In this document: piece after piece, positions 35,757-49,650 of the stretch
Layout of the letters: each line of letters starts with the position of its first letter
Position numbering within the stretch: the stretch's first letter is position 1
Origin: Panulirus ornatus
Taxonomy: Eukaryota; Arthropoda; Malacostraca; Decapoda; Palinuridae
DNA length: 64,000 nt
NCBI RefSeq assembly: GCF_036320965.1
Contig: NC_092225.1
Location: 56,698,424-56,762,423 of the forward strand
Reading direction: 5' to 3'
Made by a program: the position numbers and the translations under genes
The notes under the pieces: model-generated
What the model saw: only the letters and a program-made list of their open reading frames with translations
The model's database searches: none
Told to the model about the DNA's origin: nothing

Positions 35757-36020
35757 TATGACGTAATGGATGACATCACAGGTCATCATCAGTGATTCCC
35801 TATGACGTAATGGATGACATCACAGGTTATCATCAATGATTCCCTATGACGTAATGCATGACATCACAGGTCATCATCAGTGATTCTCCATGACGTAATG
35901 GATGACATCACAGGTCATCATCAGTGATTCACCATGACGTAATGGATGACATCACAGGTCATCATCAATGATTCCCCATGACGTAATGGATGACCTCACA
36001 GGTCATCATCAGTGATTCTC
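35757..36020. repeat. 44 bp minisatellite carrying CRE/bZIP-like sites, 6 copies
   Basis: Each unit contains ATGACGTAATG and 'gatgacatcacaggtcatca'. TGACGTAA and TGACATCA resemble CRE/AP-1-type bZIP sites. The repeat is directly visible; any regulatory role is inference. Confidence 0.9.
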
Positions 36021-36149
36021 CGGTCAACAATGACTCTCTGTTCCTCAAGTGTGTGAATCACATTCTGAACGTACAAGTTCCTGCCACGGAACACGTAACA
36101 TTGACGCTACTGGTCGAGTTTGTTCCAGGAACTCTGCCCTGATCACATG

Positions 36150-36150
36150 G

Positions 36151-36222
<72 letters not shown>

Positions 36223-36326
36223 ACTCTCACTTCCCCTGAGGGACAAGTCCAAAATGCACCCAGGGTCCACTCTTGCCTCCTCTCCAACAGACGCCTTCCC
36301 TCAGCCAGGGACGCAACCCCTCCCCC

Positions 36327-36361
<35 letters not shown>
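36150..36361. repeat. (CT)n and (CA)n microsatellites
   Basis: (CT)n at about 36,150-36,222 with one early interruption, and (CA)n at 36,330-36,361. Confidence 0.95.
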
Positions 36362-36362
<1 letters not shown>

Positions 36363-36562
36363 GTCTGCTGGCACCAGCCGCTTCTCCTGAACATCTCGGG
36401 TTCTTCTTCAGGTACGGCGGCTTGCCTGTCATTGTCAGAGATTCGCTCCAAATAATTCCATGTCTCCTGGACGCATGAAAAGCGCCAGTCCTGAGCTGCT
36501 TTGCCTCTGCCATATTACCTCCGGGAGGCAAACATGTCGGGAACTCATATCAATATTGGTGA

Positions 36563-37695
36563 AGGTTCTCCAGACTCTCTTCCAGAAACTCCACACTCTC
36601 TCTTCCAGGGACTCCAGACTCTCTCTTCCAGGGACTCCAAACTCTCTCGTCCAGGGACTCCAGACTCTCTCGTCCAGGGACTCCAGACTCTCTCGTCCAG
36701 GGACTCCAGACTCTCTCGTCCAGGGACTCCAGACTCTCTCGTCCAGGGACTCCAGACTCTCTCGTCCAGGGACTCCAGACTCTCTCGTCCAGGGACTCCA
36801 GACTCTCTCGTCCAGGGACTCCAGACTCTCTCGTCCAGGGACTCCAGACTCTCTCGTCCAGGGACTCCAGACTCTCTCGTCCAGGGACTCCAGACTCTCT
36901 CGTCCAGGGACTCCAAACTCTCTCGTCCAGGGACTCCAAACTCTCTCGTCCAGGGACTCCAAACTCTCTCGTCCAGGGACTCCAAACTCTCTCGTCCAGG
37001 GACTCCAAACTCTCTCGTCCAGGGACTCCAAACTCTCTCGTCCAGGGACTCCAAACTCTCTCGTCCAGGGACTCCAAACTCTCTCGTCCAGGGACTCCAA
37101 ACTCTCTCGTCCAGGGACTCCAAACTCTCTCGTCCAGGGACTCCAAACTCTCTCGTCCAGGGACTCCAAACTCTCTCGTCCAGGGACTCCAAACTCTCTC
37201 GTCCAGGGACTCCAAACTCTCTCGTCCAGGGACTCCAAACTCTCTCGTCCAGGGACTCCAAACTCTCTCGTCCAGGGACTCCAAACTCTCTCGTCCAGGG
37301 ACTCCAAACTCTCTCGTCCAGGGACTCCAAACTCTCTCGTCCAGGGACTCCAAACTCTCTCGTCCAGGGACTCCAAACTCTCTCGTCCAGGGACTCCAAA
37401 CTCTCTCGTCCAGGGACTCCAAACTCTCTCGTCCAGGGACTCCAAACTCTCTCGTCCAGGGACTCCAAACTCTCTCGTCCAGGGACTCCAAACTCTCTCG
37501 TCCAGGGACTCCAAACTCTCTCGTCCAGGGACTCCAAACTCTCTCGTCCAGGGACTCCAAACTCTCTCGTCCAGGGACTCCAAACTCTCTCGTCCAGGGA
37601 CTCCAAACTCTCTCGTCCAGGGACTCCAAACTCTCTCGTCCAGGGACTCCAAACTCTCTCGTCCGGGACTCCAAACTCTCTCGTCCAGGACTCCA
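36563..37695. repeat. 23 bp minisatellite, about 48 copies
   Basis: The unit is built on 'tctcgtccagggactccaaa'. About the first 14 units carry 'ccagac' and the remainder 'ccaaac'. Because 23 bp contains no stop in most frames and rotates through all three, both strands carry 370-440-codon open frames. These are repeat artefacts rather than genes. Confidence 0.97.
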
Positions 37696-38029
37696 TATTG
37701 TGACTCGACTGCTTTGCCAGGGACTCAGATTCGTTCACAGGATCTCATGCAAGAGGACCCGCACTGCTGCTGCCCTGGCTGACAGACTTCATCCTGTATT
37801 CCACAGTCACGATGAGAACAAGAAATGATTTTAATGTACCCAGGACATTGACACTGATGGTATGTTATGAACCAGTGAATGGGTAATTACAAACCGAAGA
37901 TGGGGATGATGTTTGAACCATGGAATGGTATGTGTGTTAGACAGTGAATGTGTTAGGCATGAACCAGCGGTTGAGTGTGACGTTACGGAACCATGAGTGA
38001 GTGGTGGCAGGTGGTGGCAGGTAGTTATC
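37696..38029. other. Unique spacer
   Basis: No feature seen apart from weak 'gaaccagtgaatg/gaaccatggaatgg' similarity. Confidence 0.5.
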
Positions 38030-38215
38030 AAGTGTGGCAGGTGGTGGTAGGGAGCCACCGGTGTGGCAGGTGGTGGTAGGGAGTCAACAGTGTGGCAGGT
38101 GGTGGTAGGGAGTCATCAAGTGTGGCAGGTGGTGGTAGGGAGTCACCAGTGTGGCAGGTGGTGGTAGGGAGTCACCAGTGTGGCAGGTGGTGGTAGGGAG
38201 TCACCAGTGTGGTGA
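38030..38215. repeat. 29 bp minisatellite, about 6-7 copies
   Basis: The unit is 'gtgtggcaggtggtggtagg' plus 'gagtcacca'. Confidence 0.92.
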
Positions 38216-38271
38216 TAGCCACTCGGGCAAGCTGTGTTGATCCTCTACCACAGGATAACGGGTCACTGGAG

Positions 38272-38632
38272 GGTGAGGGGAGTGAGGCCCCCGCCCGTGA
38301 CACTCCCCCCCAACCTGGCCTTCCTCACCTCCTGCCTACAATGAGGGGAGTGAGGGCCCCCGCCCGTGACTCTCCCCCCAACCTGGCCTTCCTCACCTCC
38401 TGCCTACAATGAGGGGAGTGAGGGCCCCCGCCCGTGACTCTCCCCCCCAACCTGGCCTTCCTCACCTCCTGCCTACAATGAGGGGAGTGAGGGCCCCCGC
38501 CCGTGACTCTCCCCCCCAACCTGACCTTCCTCACCTCCTGCCTACAATGAGGGGAGTGAGGGCCCCCGCCCGTGACTCTCCCCCCCCAACCTGGCCTTCC
38601 TCACCTCCTGCCTACAATGACAAGATTATCTC
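38272..38632. repeat. 68-69 bp minisatellite, 5 copies
   Basis: The unit contains 'atgaggggagtgagggcccc', 'cgcccgtgactctccccc' and 'cttcctcacctcctgcctac'. Copies differ mainly in the length of a C-run (6-8 C), which shifts the reading frame between copies. Confidence 0.95.
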
Positions 38633-39149
38633 GTACATTTCCTGAGGTAATTTACACATGGAACAGCCGGGATTCATTCTTTATATTTATATTCCCTTCC
38701 GGCACGTTTAGTCCAGTTAATCACGAAGCTAAAACTGATAAAGGTTAAAAGTAAATCTGATCTCGGCAAAACTTCCGCATTTCCATCATCGGCGAAACGT
38801 AAAGATAATTCAAAGTAATTAAACTCGTACTCGTAATGACCATATGATTATCACAGGTGAATTCAGACCCCATAACACAACGCAGGTGAATGATATTCCA
38901 CAACAGAACACAAGGTTGAGACATTCCACTGCATGGTAAACGACAGGTGTGTTAGTACGTGAACAACCTGGTCCCTTGGCCTTGCTGAGCTCACCACAAG
39001 CTAGACAGCCCAGCTGGTGGGAGGACCAGCCACCCGGACCTCCCAACCCAGCTCTCGAGTCCATGATGAAGGTAGCTCTTGTGCCATGATCGCCATTCCG
39101 AAGACTGGATCTCTCAGTGTCCCATAGTCTACGGCGACGAATGGTTCTG
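38633..39149. other. Unique sequence, no gene recognised
   Basis: A 125-codon minus-strand open frame (38,819-39,196) has no recognisable motif. Confidence 0.5.
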
Positions 39150-39385
39150 TCCCTCCAGCTACTTCTGTTCTTCAAAGTGGTGTTCTCCAAGTCCAACCAC
39201 TTCTGTTCTCCAAAGTGGTGTTCTCCATGTCCAACTACTTCTGTTCTTCAAGGTGGTGTTCTCCAAGTCCTACTGCTTCTGTTCTTCAAGGTGGTGTTCT
39301 CCAAGTCCAACTACTTCTGTTCTTCAACGTGGTGTTTTCCATGCCCAACTACTTCTGTTCTTCAAGGTGGTGTTCTCCATGTTAA
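39150..39385. repeat. 38 bp minisatellite, about 6 copies
   Basis: The unit is 'ccaactacttctgttcttca' plus 'aggtggtgttctccaagt'. Confidence 0.92.
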
Positions 39386-40865
39386 TCATCTTATTATACG
39401 TCTCTTAATATCATACATCTCCGAAGTTCATTACCAGCTTTAACTAATGACACGTAATATTCGAGTGAAAAATAAAAGAAAATCACTTTAGGAAAAATGA
39501 ATGACAATCGGTGAAGGCCACACAGACCACTCACCTCTGCCTCTCCTCACCAACACCAGTCGACATTTAGCGAGAAAATGTCATTTACTATTGATGAAGG
39601 AATTTCTTGAATGCTTAGTGCCGCAGCGGCTGAAAATGAAATAGATATCATGAACAGGATTTGCTGTCAGGTCAAATGTCATTACACAAAATGATTCTTT
39701 CACGCTATTCCCATCGTAAAACTCCAACTGCAGCAGCCACGGGCTATGTAACAATTCGCAGGGTTTACGAGTTTGATAGAAATTAATTTCACATTCAATT
39801 GTAGTTCGTTGCATGTTGCAAAATTCATATTCTCGTGCATACTTCCCTGTCGGAAAGGCCTGACGGTTAGCGGAGAAAATTTTGTTTCTGGCGTAAGAAG
39901 CATCTGTAACGTGAGTATCAGTGTAGCCTTCTCACTGTGTGAAAAACTCCCTACTTTCTTCACTGTTTCCTATGGAAGCTTTACTTCCCTTAGACTCCCT
40001 CTTTGACTTCCCGGAGTTACCTTGACCACATCTGTCAGTCTCCCTGCACGGGTCACTCCCATCCTAGAACACTGTACACCCAACGTTCCTCAGTTTTAAC
40101 ATGATCATGAGACTCCCGATGCCCTCAACACATCCTCCCAGGTACCTCGAGTCTCGGTACCTCCCTCCCACCGTCTCCTTGGCCAGCGCGCACTCTCTCT
40201 CTCCCTCACTACTACTACACACTCCCCGCGTTCTCGACTCTGTCACTGAGAGACGCCAGCATCCCACCAGTTTCTCCAAGACTGTCTTACATCCACGCCA
40301 CTTCAAGGGATATGGCGAGTTTTTACAACTACGAATTTGTTTGACACACCTCCACATAGGGTCCCTTATTGATGAGAATATGTTCGTATGACAGTTTACA
40401 ACACTCTGGATACCGATGTACAAGGTATGGAGACTCATCCATTAGTCAACATCAAGAAATATATAGCCTAGCTCCAGTGTATGCTTCCCATGCTAAGCAG
40501 CAAATCATCAATAATGCCATGGAGGGTTATCAATAATGGTAGGGTGGGGGTCAGCAATATTGCCATGAGGAGGGGGTCATTAATACTCCAACCATAATGG
40601 GAATTGTTACACAACACAAGGAAACAGAAGGCTGACACAGTGACACGTGATGCGAGGACATTTCAGCACTCGTGCCGCCTCTTCCTGTCTCTTCCCCTCC
40701 AGTGATGAAATCCTGCCATGAAGAGCACACATTATACGAAGGCCAACCGTCCGTCCCCACACAGTCATACAACAACGGTCATCGAAACTCGCACTGATAC
40801 TGGGTACATACAGGGTATGTGTTACTACGCTCTCATTGGAAGCAAAATTACTGTCTTACGTGGCT
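39386..40865. other. Unique sequence, no gene recognised
   Basis: Open frames of 77-124 codons occur on both strands (for example 40,064-40,438 minus). None shows a recognisable domain or splice-consistent structure. Confidence 0.5.
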
Positions 40866-40867
40866 TT

Positions 40868-40893
40868 GATGCATGGAAATGATGTGCATTGTT

Positions 40894-40931
<38 letters not shown>

Positions 40932-41175
40932 CCTGGGTTTCACCGTACACCATCTACACTACTAACACACTGTTGGGCCGACGACATGGGGTGGTGATAT
41001 GTGTAAGCAAATCACATTACAAATTACTTTCTATGGGGGTTTCGTTAATGCACAGAAATCATATACTTTTTTTTCGGGAGAGGAGAGAGGGATGGGTTTC
41101 ATCAAACCCTGCTATACTACCACAGCGCTGGGCCGAGGACAAGGGAGAGTGAAATCTCCTAGCAAATTACTGGCT
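40868..41175. repeat. Diverged tandem duplication of about 180 bp containing (GA)n
   Basis: The block starting 'gcatggaaatgatgtgcatt' is echoed about 180 bp later at 'gcacagaaatcatatac'. Both contain 'gggtttcac/gggtttcat', 'ctactaacacac/ctaccacagcgc' and 'gggccgacgaca/gggccgaggaca'. The first copy carries a clean (GA)n (40,898-40,929); the second has only a short purine run there. Confidence 0.65.
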
Positions 41176-41580
41176 CTCATTCACCAACACAAGGTATAAA
41201 CAGTTATAAGAGAGAGTAGCCTGAGTTACCCTAGCGAGCGGTAAGAGGATCACTTACGCTTTCCCGCATGAAAAACAAAAAACAAAATGGATTTAACATA
41301 CCACAAAAGACTCCTCTAATGTATCACAAATACAAGCGTCTCACAACAGAAGATCGTACAGAATGGCGAGGTCTTGCCTATCTATCCTCTCTTCGCGGGC
41401 AAACACAGATCAGGGAGGTCCTACAGACCAGATATTGGATAATTTAAGTGACTTCAGTAGCTGTCAAGTACCCCTCCATGGCCCAGGTTGCTGTCTTTTA
41501 TTTCACGCTCATCCACACGTGAGTTACGGGCATTAACTCCTTAAATGCACTCTCTCCATCACACATTATACATTCACCAA
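41176..41580. other. Unique sequence, no gene recognised
   Basis: No supported feature. Confidence 0.5.
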
Positions 41581-41584
41581 CACT

Positions 41585-44165
41585 ATGTCTTAGTGTCCAC
41601 CGTCCTCCTGGTTCACCCTCAGTCACCACCAGAATGTCCACAGTGTCCACTGTCCTCCTGGTTCACCCTCAGTCACCACCATAATGTCCACAGTGTCTAC
41701 TGTCCTCCCGGTTCACCCTCAGTCACCACCATAATGTCCATAGTGTCCACTGTCCTGGTTCACCCTCAGTCACCACCATAATGTCCACAGTGTCTACTGT
41801 CCTAGTTCACCCTCGGTCACCACCATAATGTCCACAGTGGCCACAGTCCTCCTGGTTCACCCTCAGTCACCCCCATAATGTCCATAGTGTCCACTGTCCA
41901 GGTTCACCCTCAGTCACCACCATAATGTCCACAGTGTCTACTGTCCTGGTTCACCCTCAGTCACCACCATAATGTCCACAGTGTCTACTGTCCTGGTTCA
42001 CCCTCAGTCACCACCATAATGTCCACAGTGGCCACAGTCCTCCTGGTTCACCCTCAGTCACCACCATAATGTCCATAGTGTCCACTGTCCTGGTTCACCC
42101 TCAGTCACCACCATAATGTCCACAGTGTCTGCTGTCCTAGTTCACCTGTCCTAGTTCACCCTCAGTCACCACCATAATGTCCACAGTGTCTACTGTCCTG
42201 GTTCACCCTCAGTCACCACCATAATGTCCACAGTGTCTACTGTCCTGGTTCACCCTCAGTCACCACCATAATGTCCACAGTGTCTATTGTCCTGGTTCAC
42301 CCTCAGTCATCACCATACTGTCCACAGTGTCTACTGTCCACCTGGTTCACCCTCAGTCACCACCATAATGTCCACAGTGTCCACTGTCCTCCTTGTTCAC
42401 CCTCAGTCACCATCATAATGTCCACAGTGTCTACTGTCCTCCTGGTTCACCCTCAGTCACCACCATAATGTCCACAGTGTTCACTGTCGTCCTGGTTTAC
42501 CCTCAGTCACCATCATAATGTCTACAGTGTCCACTGTCCTCCTGGTTCACCCTCAGTCATCACCATAATGTCCACAGCGTCCACTGTCCTCCTGGTTCAC
42601 CCTCAGTCACCACCATAATGTCCACAGTGTCCACCGTCCTCCTGGTTCACCCTCAGTCACCATCATAATGTCAACAGTGTCCACTGTCCTCCTGGTTCAC
42701 CCTCATAATGTCCACAGTGTCTACTGTCCTCCTGGTTCACCCTCAGTCATCACCATAATGTCCACAGTGTCTACTGTCCACCTGGTTCACCCTCAGTCAC
42801 CACCATAATGTCCACAGTGGCCACAGTCCTCCTGGTTCACCCTCAGTCACCGCCATAATGTCCACAGTGTCCACTGTCCTCCTGGTTCACCCTCAGTCAC
42901 CATCAAAATGTCCACAGCGTCTACTGTCCTCCTGGTTCACCCTCAGTCACCACCATAATGTCCACAGTGTCCACTGTCCTCCTGGTTCACCCTCAGTCAC
43001 CACCATAATGTCCACAGTGTCTACTGTCCTCCTGGTTCACCCTCAGTCACCACCATAATGTCCACAGTGTTCACTGTCGTCCTGGTTTACCCTCAGTCAC
43101 CATCATAATGTCTACAGTGTCCACTGTCCTCCTGGTTCACCCTCAGTCATCACCATAATGTCCACAGCGTCCACTGTCCTCCTGGTTCACCCTCAGTCAC
43201 CACCATAATGTCCACAGTGTCCACCGTCCTCCTGGTTCACCCTCAGTCACCATCATAATGTCCACAGTGTCCACTGTCCTCCTGGTTCACCCTCATAATG
43301 TCCACAGTGTCTACTGTCCTCCTGGTTCACCCTCAGTCATCACCATAATGTCCACAGTGTCTACTGTCCACCTGGTTCACCCTCAGTCACCACCATAATG
43401 TCCACAGTGGCCACAGTCCTCCTGGTTCACCCTCAGTCACCGCCATAATGTCCACAGTGTCCACTGTCCTCCTGGTTCACCCTCAGTCACCACCATAATG
43501 TCCACAGTGTCTACTGTCCTCCTGGTTCACCCTCAGTCACCATCAAAATGTCCACAGTGTCTACTGTCCTCCTGGTTCACCCTCAGTCACCACCATAATG
43601 TCCACAGTGTCTACTGTCCTCCTGGTTCACCCTCAGTCACCATCAAAATGTCCACAGTGTCTACTGTCCTCCTGGTTCACCCTCAGTCACCACCACAATG
43701 TCCGCAGTGTCCACTGTCCTCCTGGTTCACCCTCAGTCACCACCATAATGTCCACAGTGTCTACTGTCCTCCTGGTTCACCCTCAGTCACCACCATAATG
43801 TCCACAGTGTCCACTGTCCTGGTTCACCCTCAGTCATCACCATAATGTCCACAGTGTCTACTGTCCTCCTTGTTCACCCTCAGTCACCACCATAATGTCC
43901 ACAGTGGTCACTATCCTCCTGGTTCACCCTCAGTCACCACCATAATGTCCACAGTGGTCACTATCCTCCTGGTTCACCCTCAGTCACCACCATAATGTCC
44001 ACAGTGTCTACTGTCCTGGTTCACCCTCAGTCACCATCATAATGTCCACAGTGTCTACTGTCCTCCTTGTTCACCCTCAGTCACCACCATAATGTCCACA
44101 GTGTCCACTGTCCTGGTTCACCCTCAGTCACCACCATAATGTCCATAGTGGCCACTGTCCTAGTA
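41585..44165. repeat. 50 bp minisatellite, about 52 copies
   Basis: The unit is 'ccaccataatgtccacagtg' plus 'tctactgtcctcctggttca' plus 'ccctcagtca'. Many copies lack 'ctc' in 'tcctcctgg'. Variant combinations recur at a 590 bp offset (42,421-42,900 versus 43,011-43,490), showing segmental amplification of blocks of about 12 units. Confidence 0.97.
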
Positions 44166-44232
44166 TACCCTGACTCGCATCAATAATGTCTCGAATTATG
44201 TCTCGCCCCAGGCCTTCCTCGATGGCATTACT

Positions 44233-44282
44233 GCTCTCTCTCTCTCTCTCTCTCTCCCAGAAAACAGGATACCTTGACATTA

Positions 44283-44313
<31 letters not shown>

Positions 44314-44386
44314 GCCAAGAAGCAGGCAGCCACCGTCCAGTGAGGTATACATTACCGGCAAGTGAATGCTCTCTCTCTCTCTCTAC
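44233..44386. repeat. Three (CT)n tracts
   Basis: CT tracts at about 44,233-44,256, 44,288-44,313 and 44,369-44,386 with unique spacers. Confidence 0.9.
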
Positions 44387-44559
44387 TTTACGAGTCATAT
44401 GGGCACAAGGAAGCACTAACATAAAACATATTTCCGGGTTTCTTTTTATCATATTTATTATCCCCTCGTACTGGTCTTGCAGTCATTTCGTGTTTCTAGA
44501 ATCCAGCGTCGTAAACCAGATGGTTTTCATCGTTATCCTGGCAACACCGACGTAACCAG

Positions 44560-44601
44560 TGTGTATGTGTGTGTATATGTGTGTGTTTGTGGGTGTGTGT
44601 T

Positions 44602-44652
<51 letters not shown>
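44560..44652. repeat. (GT)n microsatellite
   Basis: Starts interrupted ('gtgtatatgtg', 'gtttgtgggtg') and becomes pure after about 44,605. 44,653-45,100 holds nothing assigned. Confidence 0.95.
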
Positions 44653-44653
<1 letters not shown>

Positions 44654-45107
44654 GAGAGCAACGTTACTGCTGGAGCTTTTGGTTGGCCTGGAACACATAA
44701 AGCCAGTAACGAACACGGAACAGGAGGCCTACAATATCTATAATGATCATTCCAGACAGTAACCACAACTCCCCTGGACTTCTTGGAACCTCTGGTAATA
44801 TAAGACGTCGAGGGCGAGCCTTTGATGATCCTGTAAACTTTACCGTTCCAGGGAGGAATGATAAAGCCTCTTAGTCGCCCTGGAACGCCGTATGATTCCA
44901 GGTATGGAGGTGAAGCACCAGGGGTTGAGTGAAGGTCTTGTTATACAAGAGTCGTAAAGACTTCGAGTCGTCTATTCCATTACAAGTCTTCGGCCAGAGT
45001 GTATATGGAAAGCACTTTCTCTAATGATAGCTCAGACGATGCCTTAATTAAGGTCATCTCCTTAGCACTATATCTATCTACCTACCTATCTATTTATCTA
45101 TATCTGT

Positions 45108-45297
45108 TTTCCTGGCGCTACCTCGCTGAAGCAAGGGGCAGCGATGCTGTTTCCTATGGGGCGGGATGGCTCCAGAAATGGATGAAGTCAAGTATGAATA
45201 TGTACATGCGTATATAAGCATATGTCTTTGTATGTATGTGTACATGTTGATATGTATATGCATGTATATGTGAGTGTATGGGCATATAAATATATAT
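45108..45297 (+). mobile_element. LINE 3' UTR-like fragment
   Basis: Contains 'cctggcgctacctcgctgaa', 'gcgggatggctccagaaatgg', 'atgaagtcaagtatgaatat' and the TG/TA-rich stretch seen in long-variant 3' UTRs. It ends at the TA-rich junction with the next LINE fragment. Confidence 0.65.
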
Positions 45298-46249
<952 letters not shown>

Positions 46250-46250
<1 letters not shown>

Positions 46251-49200
46251 GACATATAAATATATACACATGTACATAATTCATAATGTCTGCCTTTATT
46301 CATTCCCATCGCCACCTCGCCACACATGGAATAACAACCCCCTCCCCCCTCATGTGTGCGAGGTAGCGCTAGGAAAAGACAACAAAGACCCCATTCGTTC
46401 ACACTCAGACTCTAGCTATCATGCAATAATGCACCGAAACCACAGCTCCCTTTCCACATTCAGGCCCCACAGAACCTTCCATGGTTTACCCCAGACGCTT
46501 CACATGCCCTGATTCAATCCATTGACAGCACGTCGACCCCGGTATACCACATCGTTCCAATTCACTCTATTCCTTGCACGCCTTTCACCCTCCTGCATGT
46601 TCAGGCCACGATCACTCAAAATCTTTTTCACTCCATCTTTCCATCTCCAATCTGGTCTCCCAATTCTTCTCGTTCCCTCCATCTCCGACACATACATCCT
46701 CTTGGTCAATCTTTCCTCACTCATTCTCTCCATGTGACCAAACCATTTCAAAACACCCTCTTCTGCTCTCTCAACCACACTCTTTTTATTACCACACATC
46801 TCTTACCCTATTATTACTTACTCGATCAAACCACCTCACACCACATATTGTCCTCAAACATCTCATTTCCAGCACATCCACCCTCCTGCGCACAACTCTA
46901 TCCATAGCCCACGCCTCGCAGCCATGCATCATTGTTGGAACCACTATTCCTTCAAACATACCCATTTTTGCTTTCCGAGATAATGTTCTCGACTTCCACA
47001 CATTCTTCAACGCTCCCAGAATTCTCGCCCCCTCCCCCACCCGATGATTCACTTCCGCATCCATGGTTCCATCCGCTGCCAAATCCACTCCCAGATATCT
47101 AAAACACTTCACTTCCTCCAGTTTTTCTCCATTCAAACTTACCTCCCAAGTGACATGTCCTTCAACCCTACTGTACCTAATAACCTTGCTCTTATTCACA
47201 TTTACTCTCAACTTTCTTCTTTCACACACCTTACCAAACTCAGTCACCAGCTTCTGCAGTTTCTCACATGAATCAGCCACCAGCGCTGTATCATCAGCGA
47301 ACAACAAGTGACTCACTTCCCAAGCTCTCTCATCCACAACAGACTTCATACTTGCCCCTCTTTCCAAAACTCTTGCATTCACCTCTCTAACAACCCCATC
47401 CATAAACAAATTAAACAACCATGGAGACATCACACACCCCTGCCGCAAACCTACATTCACTGACAACCAATCACTTTCCTCTCTTCCTACACGTACACAT
47501 ACCTTAAATCCTCGATAAAAACTTTTCACTGCTTCTAAAAACTTGCCTCCCACACCATATATTCTTAATACCTTCCACAGAGCATCTCTATCAACTCTAG
47601 CATATGCCTTTCTCCAGATCCATAAATGCTACATACAAATCCATTTGCTTTTCTAAGTATTTCTCACATACATTCTTCAAAGCAAACACCTGGTCCACAC
47701 ATCCTCTACCACTTCTGAAACCACACTGCTCTTCCCCAATCTGATGCTCTGTACATACCTTCACCCTCTAAATCAATACCCTCCCATATAATTTAACAGG
47801 AATACTCAACAAACTTATACCTCTGTAATTTGAGCACTCACTTTTATCCCCTTTGCCTTTGTACAATGGCACTATGCAAGCAGTCCGCCAATCCTCAGGC
47901 ACCTCACCATGAATCATACATACATTAGATAACCTTACCAACCAGTCAACAATACAGTCACCCCCTTTTTTAATAAATTCCACTGCAATACCATCCAAAC
48001 CCGCTGCCTTGCCGGCTTTCATCTTCCGCAAAGCTTTTACTACCTCTTCCCCGTCTACGAAATCATTTTCCCGAACCCTCTCACTTTGCATACCACCTCT
48101 ACGAAAACACTCTGTATCTGCCACTCTATCATCAAACACATTCAACAAACCTTCAAAATACTCACTCCATCTCATTCTCACATCACCACTACTTGTTATC
48201 ACCTTCCCCATTAGCCCCCTTCACTGAAGTTCACATTTGCTCCCTTGTCTTACGCACTTTATTTACCTCCTTCCAAAACATCTTTTTATTCTCTCTAAAA
48301 TTTAATGATACTCTCTCACCCCAACTCTCATTTGCCCTCTTTTTCACCTATTGCACCTTTCTCTTGACCTCCTGTCTCTTTCTTTTATACATCTCCCACT
48401 CATTTGCATTTTTTCCCTGCAAAAATCGTCTAAATGCCTCTCTCTTCTCTTTCACTAATAATCTTACTTCTTCATCCCACTACTCACTACCCTTTCTAAT
48501 CTGCCCAACTCCCACGCTTCTCATGCCACAAGCATCTTTTGCGCAAGCCATCACTGCTTCCCTAAATACATCCCATTCCACCCCCACTCCCCTTACCTCC
48601 TTTGTTCTCACCTTTTTCCATTCTGTACTCAGTCTCTCCTGGTACTTTCTCACACGTCTCCTTCCCAAGCTCACTCTCCTTTCCAAGCTCACTTACTCTC
48701 ACCACTCTCTTCACCCCAACATTCTCTCTTCTTTTCTGAAAACCTCTACAAATCTTCATCTTCGCCTCGACAAGATAATGATCAGACATCCCTCCTACTT
48801 GCACCTCTCAGCACATTAACATCCAAAAGTCTCTTTCGCACGTAATTAACACGTAATCCAATAACGCTCTCTGGCCATCTCTCCTACTTACATACGTATA
48901 CTTATGTATATCTCTTTTTAAAGTAGGTATTCCCAATCACCAGTCCTTTTTCAGCACATAAATCTACAAGCTCTTCACCATTTCCATTTACAACACTGAA
49001 CACCCCATGTATACCAATTATTCCCTCAACTGCCACATTACTCACCTTTGCATTAAAATCACCTATCACTATAACCCGGCTCGTGCATCAAAACCACTAA
49101 CACACGCATTCAGCTGCTACCATAACACTTGCCTCTCATGATCTTTCTTCTCATGCTCAGGTGCATATGCACCAATAATCACCCATCTTTCTCCATCAAC

Positions 49201-49650
49201 TTTCAGTTTTACCCATATCAATCTAGAATTTACTTTCTTACACTCTATCACATACTCCCACCACTCCTGTTTCATGAGTAGTGCTACTCCTTTCCTTGCT
49301 CTTGTCCTCTCACTAACCCCTGACTTTACTCCCAAGACATTCCCAAACCACTCTTCCCCTTTAAACTTGAGCTTCGTTTCACTCAAAGCCAAAACATCCA
49401 GGTTCCTTTCCTCAAACATACAACCTATCTCTCCTTTTTTCTCATCTTGGTTACATCCACACACATTTAGACACCCCAATCTGAGCCTTCGAGGAGGATG
49501 AGCACTCCCCGCGTGACTCCTTCTGTTTCCCCTTTTAGAAAGTTAAAATACAAGGAGGGGAGGGTTTCTAGCCCCCCGCTCCCGTCCCCTTTAGTCGCCT
49601 TCTACGACACGTGAGGAATGCGTGGGAAGTATTCTTTCTCCCCTATTCCC

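Noticed and set aside
36435..37782. Open frames of up to 440 codons on both strands
   Set aside because: They are generated by a 23 bp stop-free tandem repeat read in rotating frames; peptides are pure repeat and both strands are open equally.
39386..40440. Possible host gene from several 77-124-codon frames
   Set aside because: Frames overlap on opposite strands, show no domain and have no consistent exon structure.
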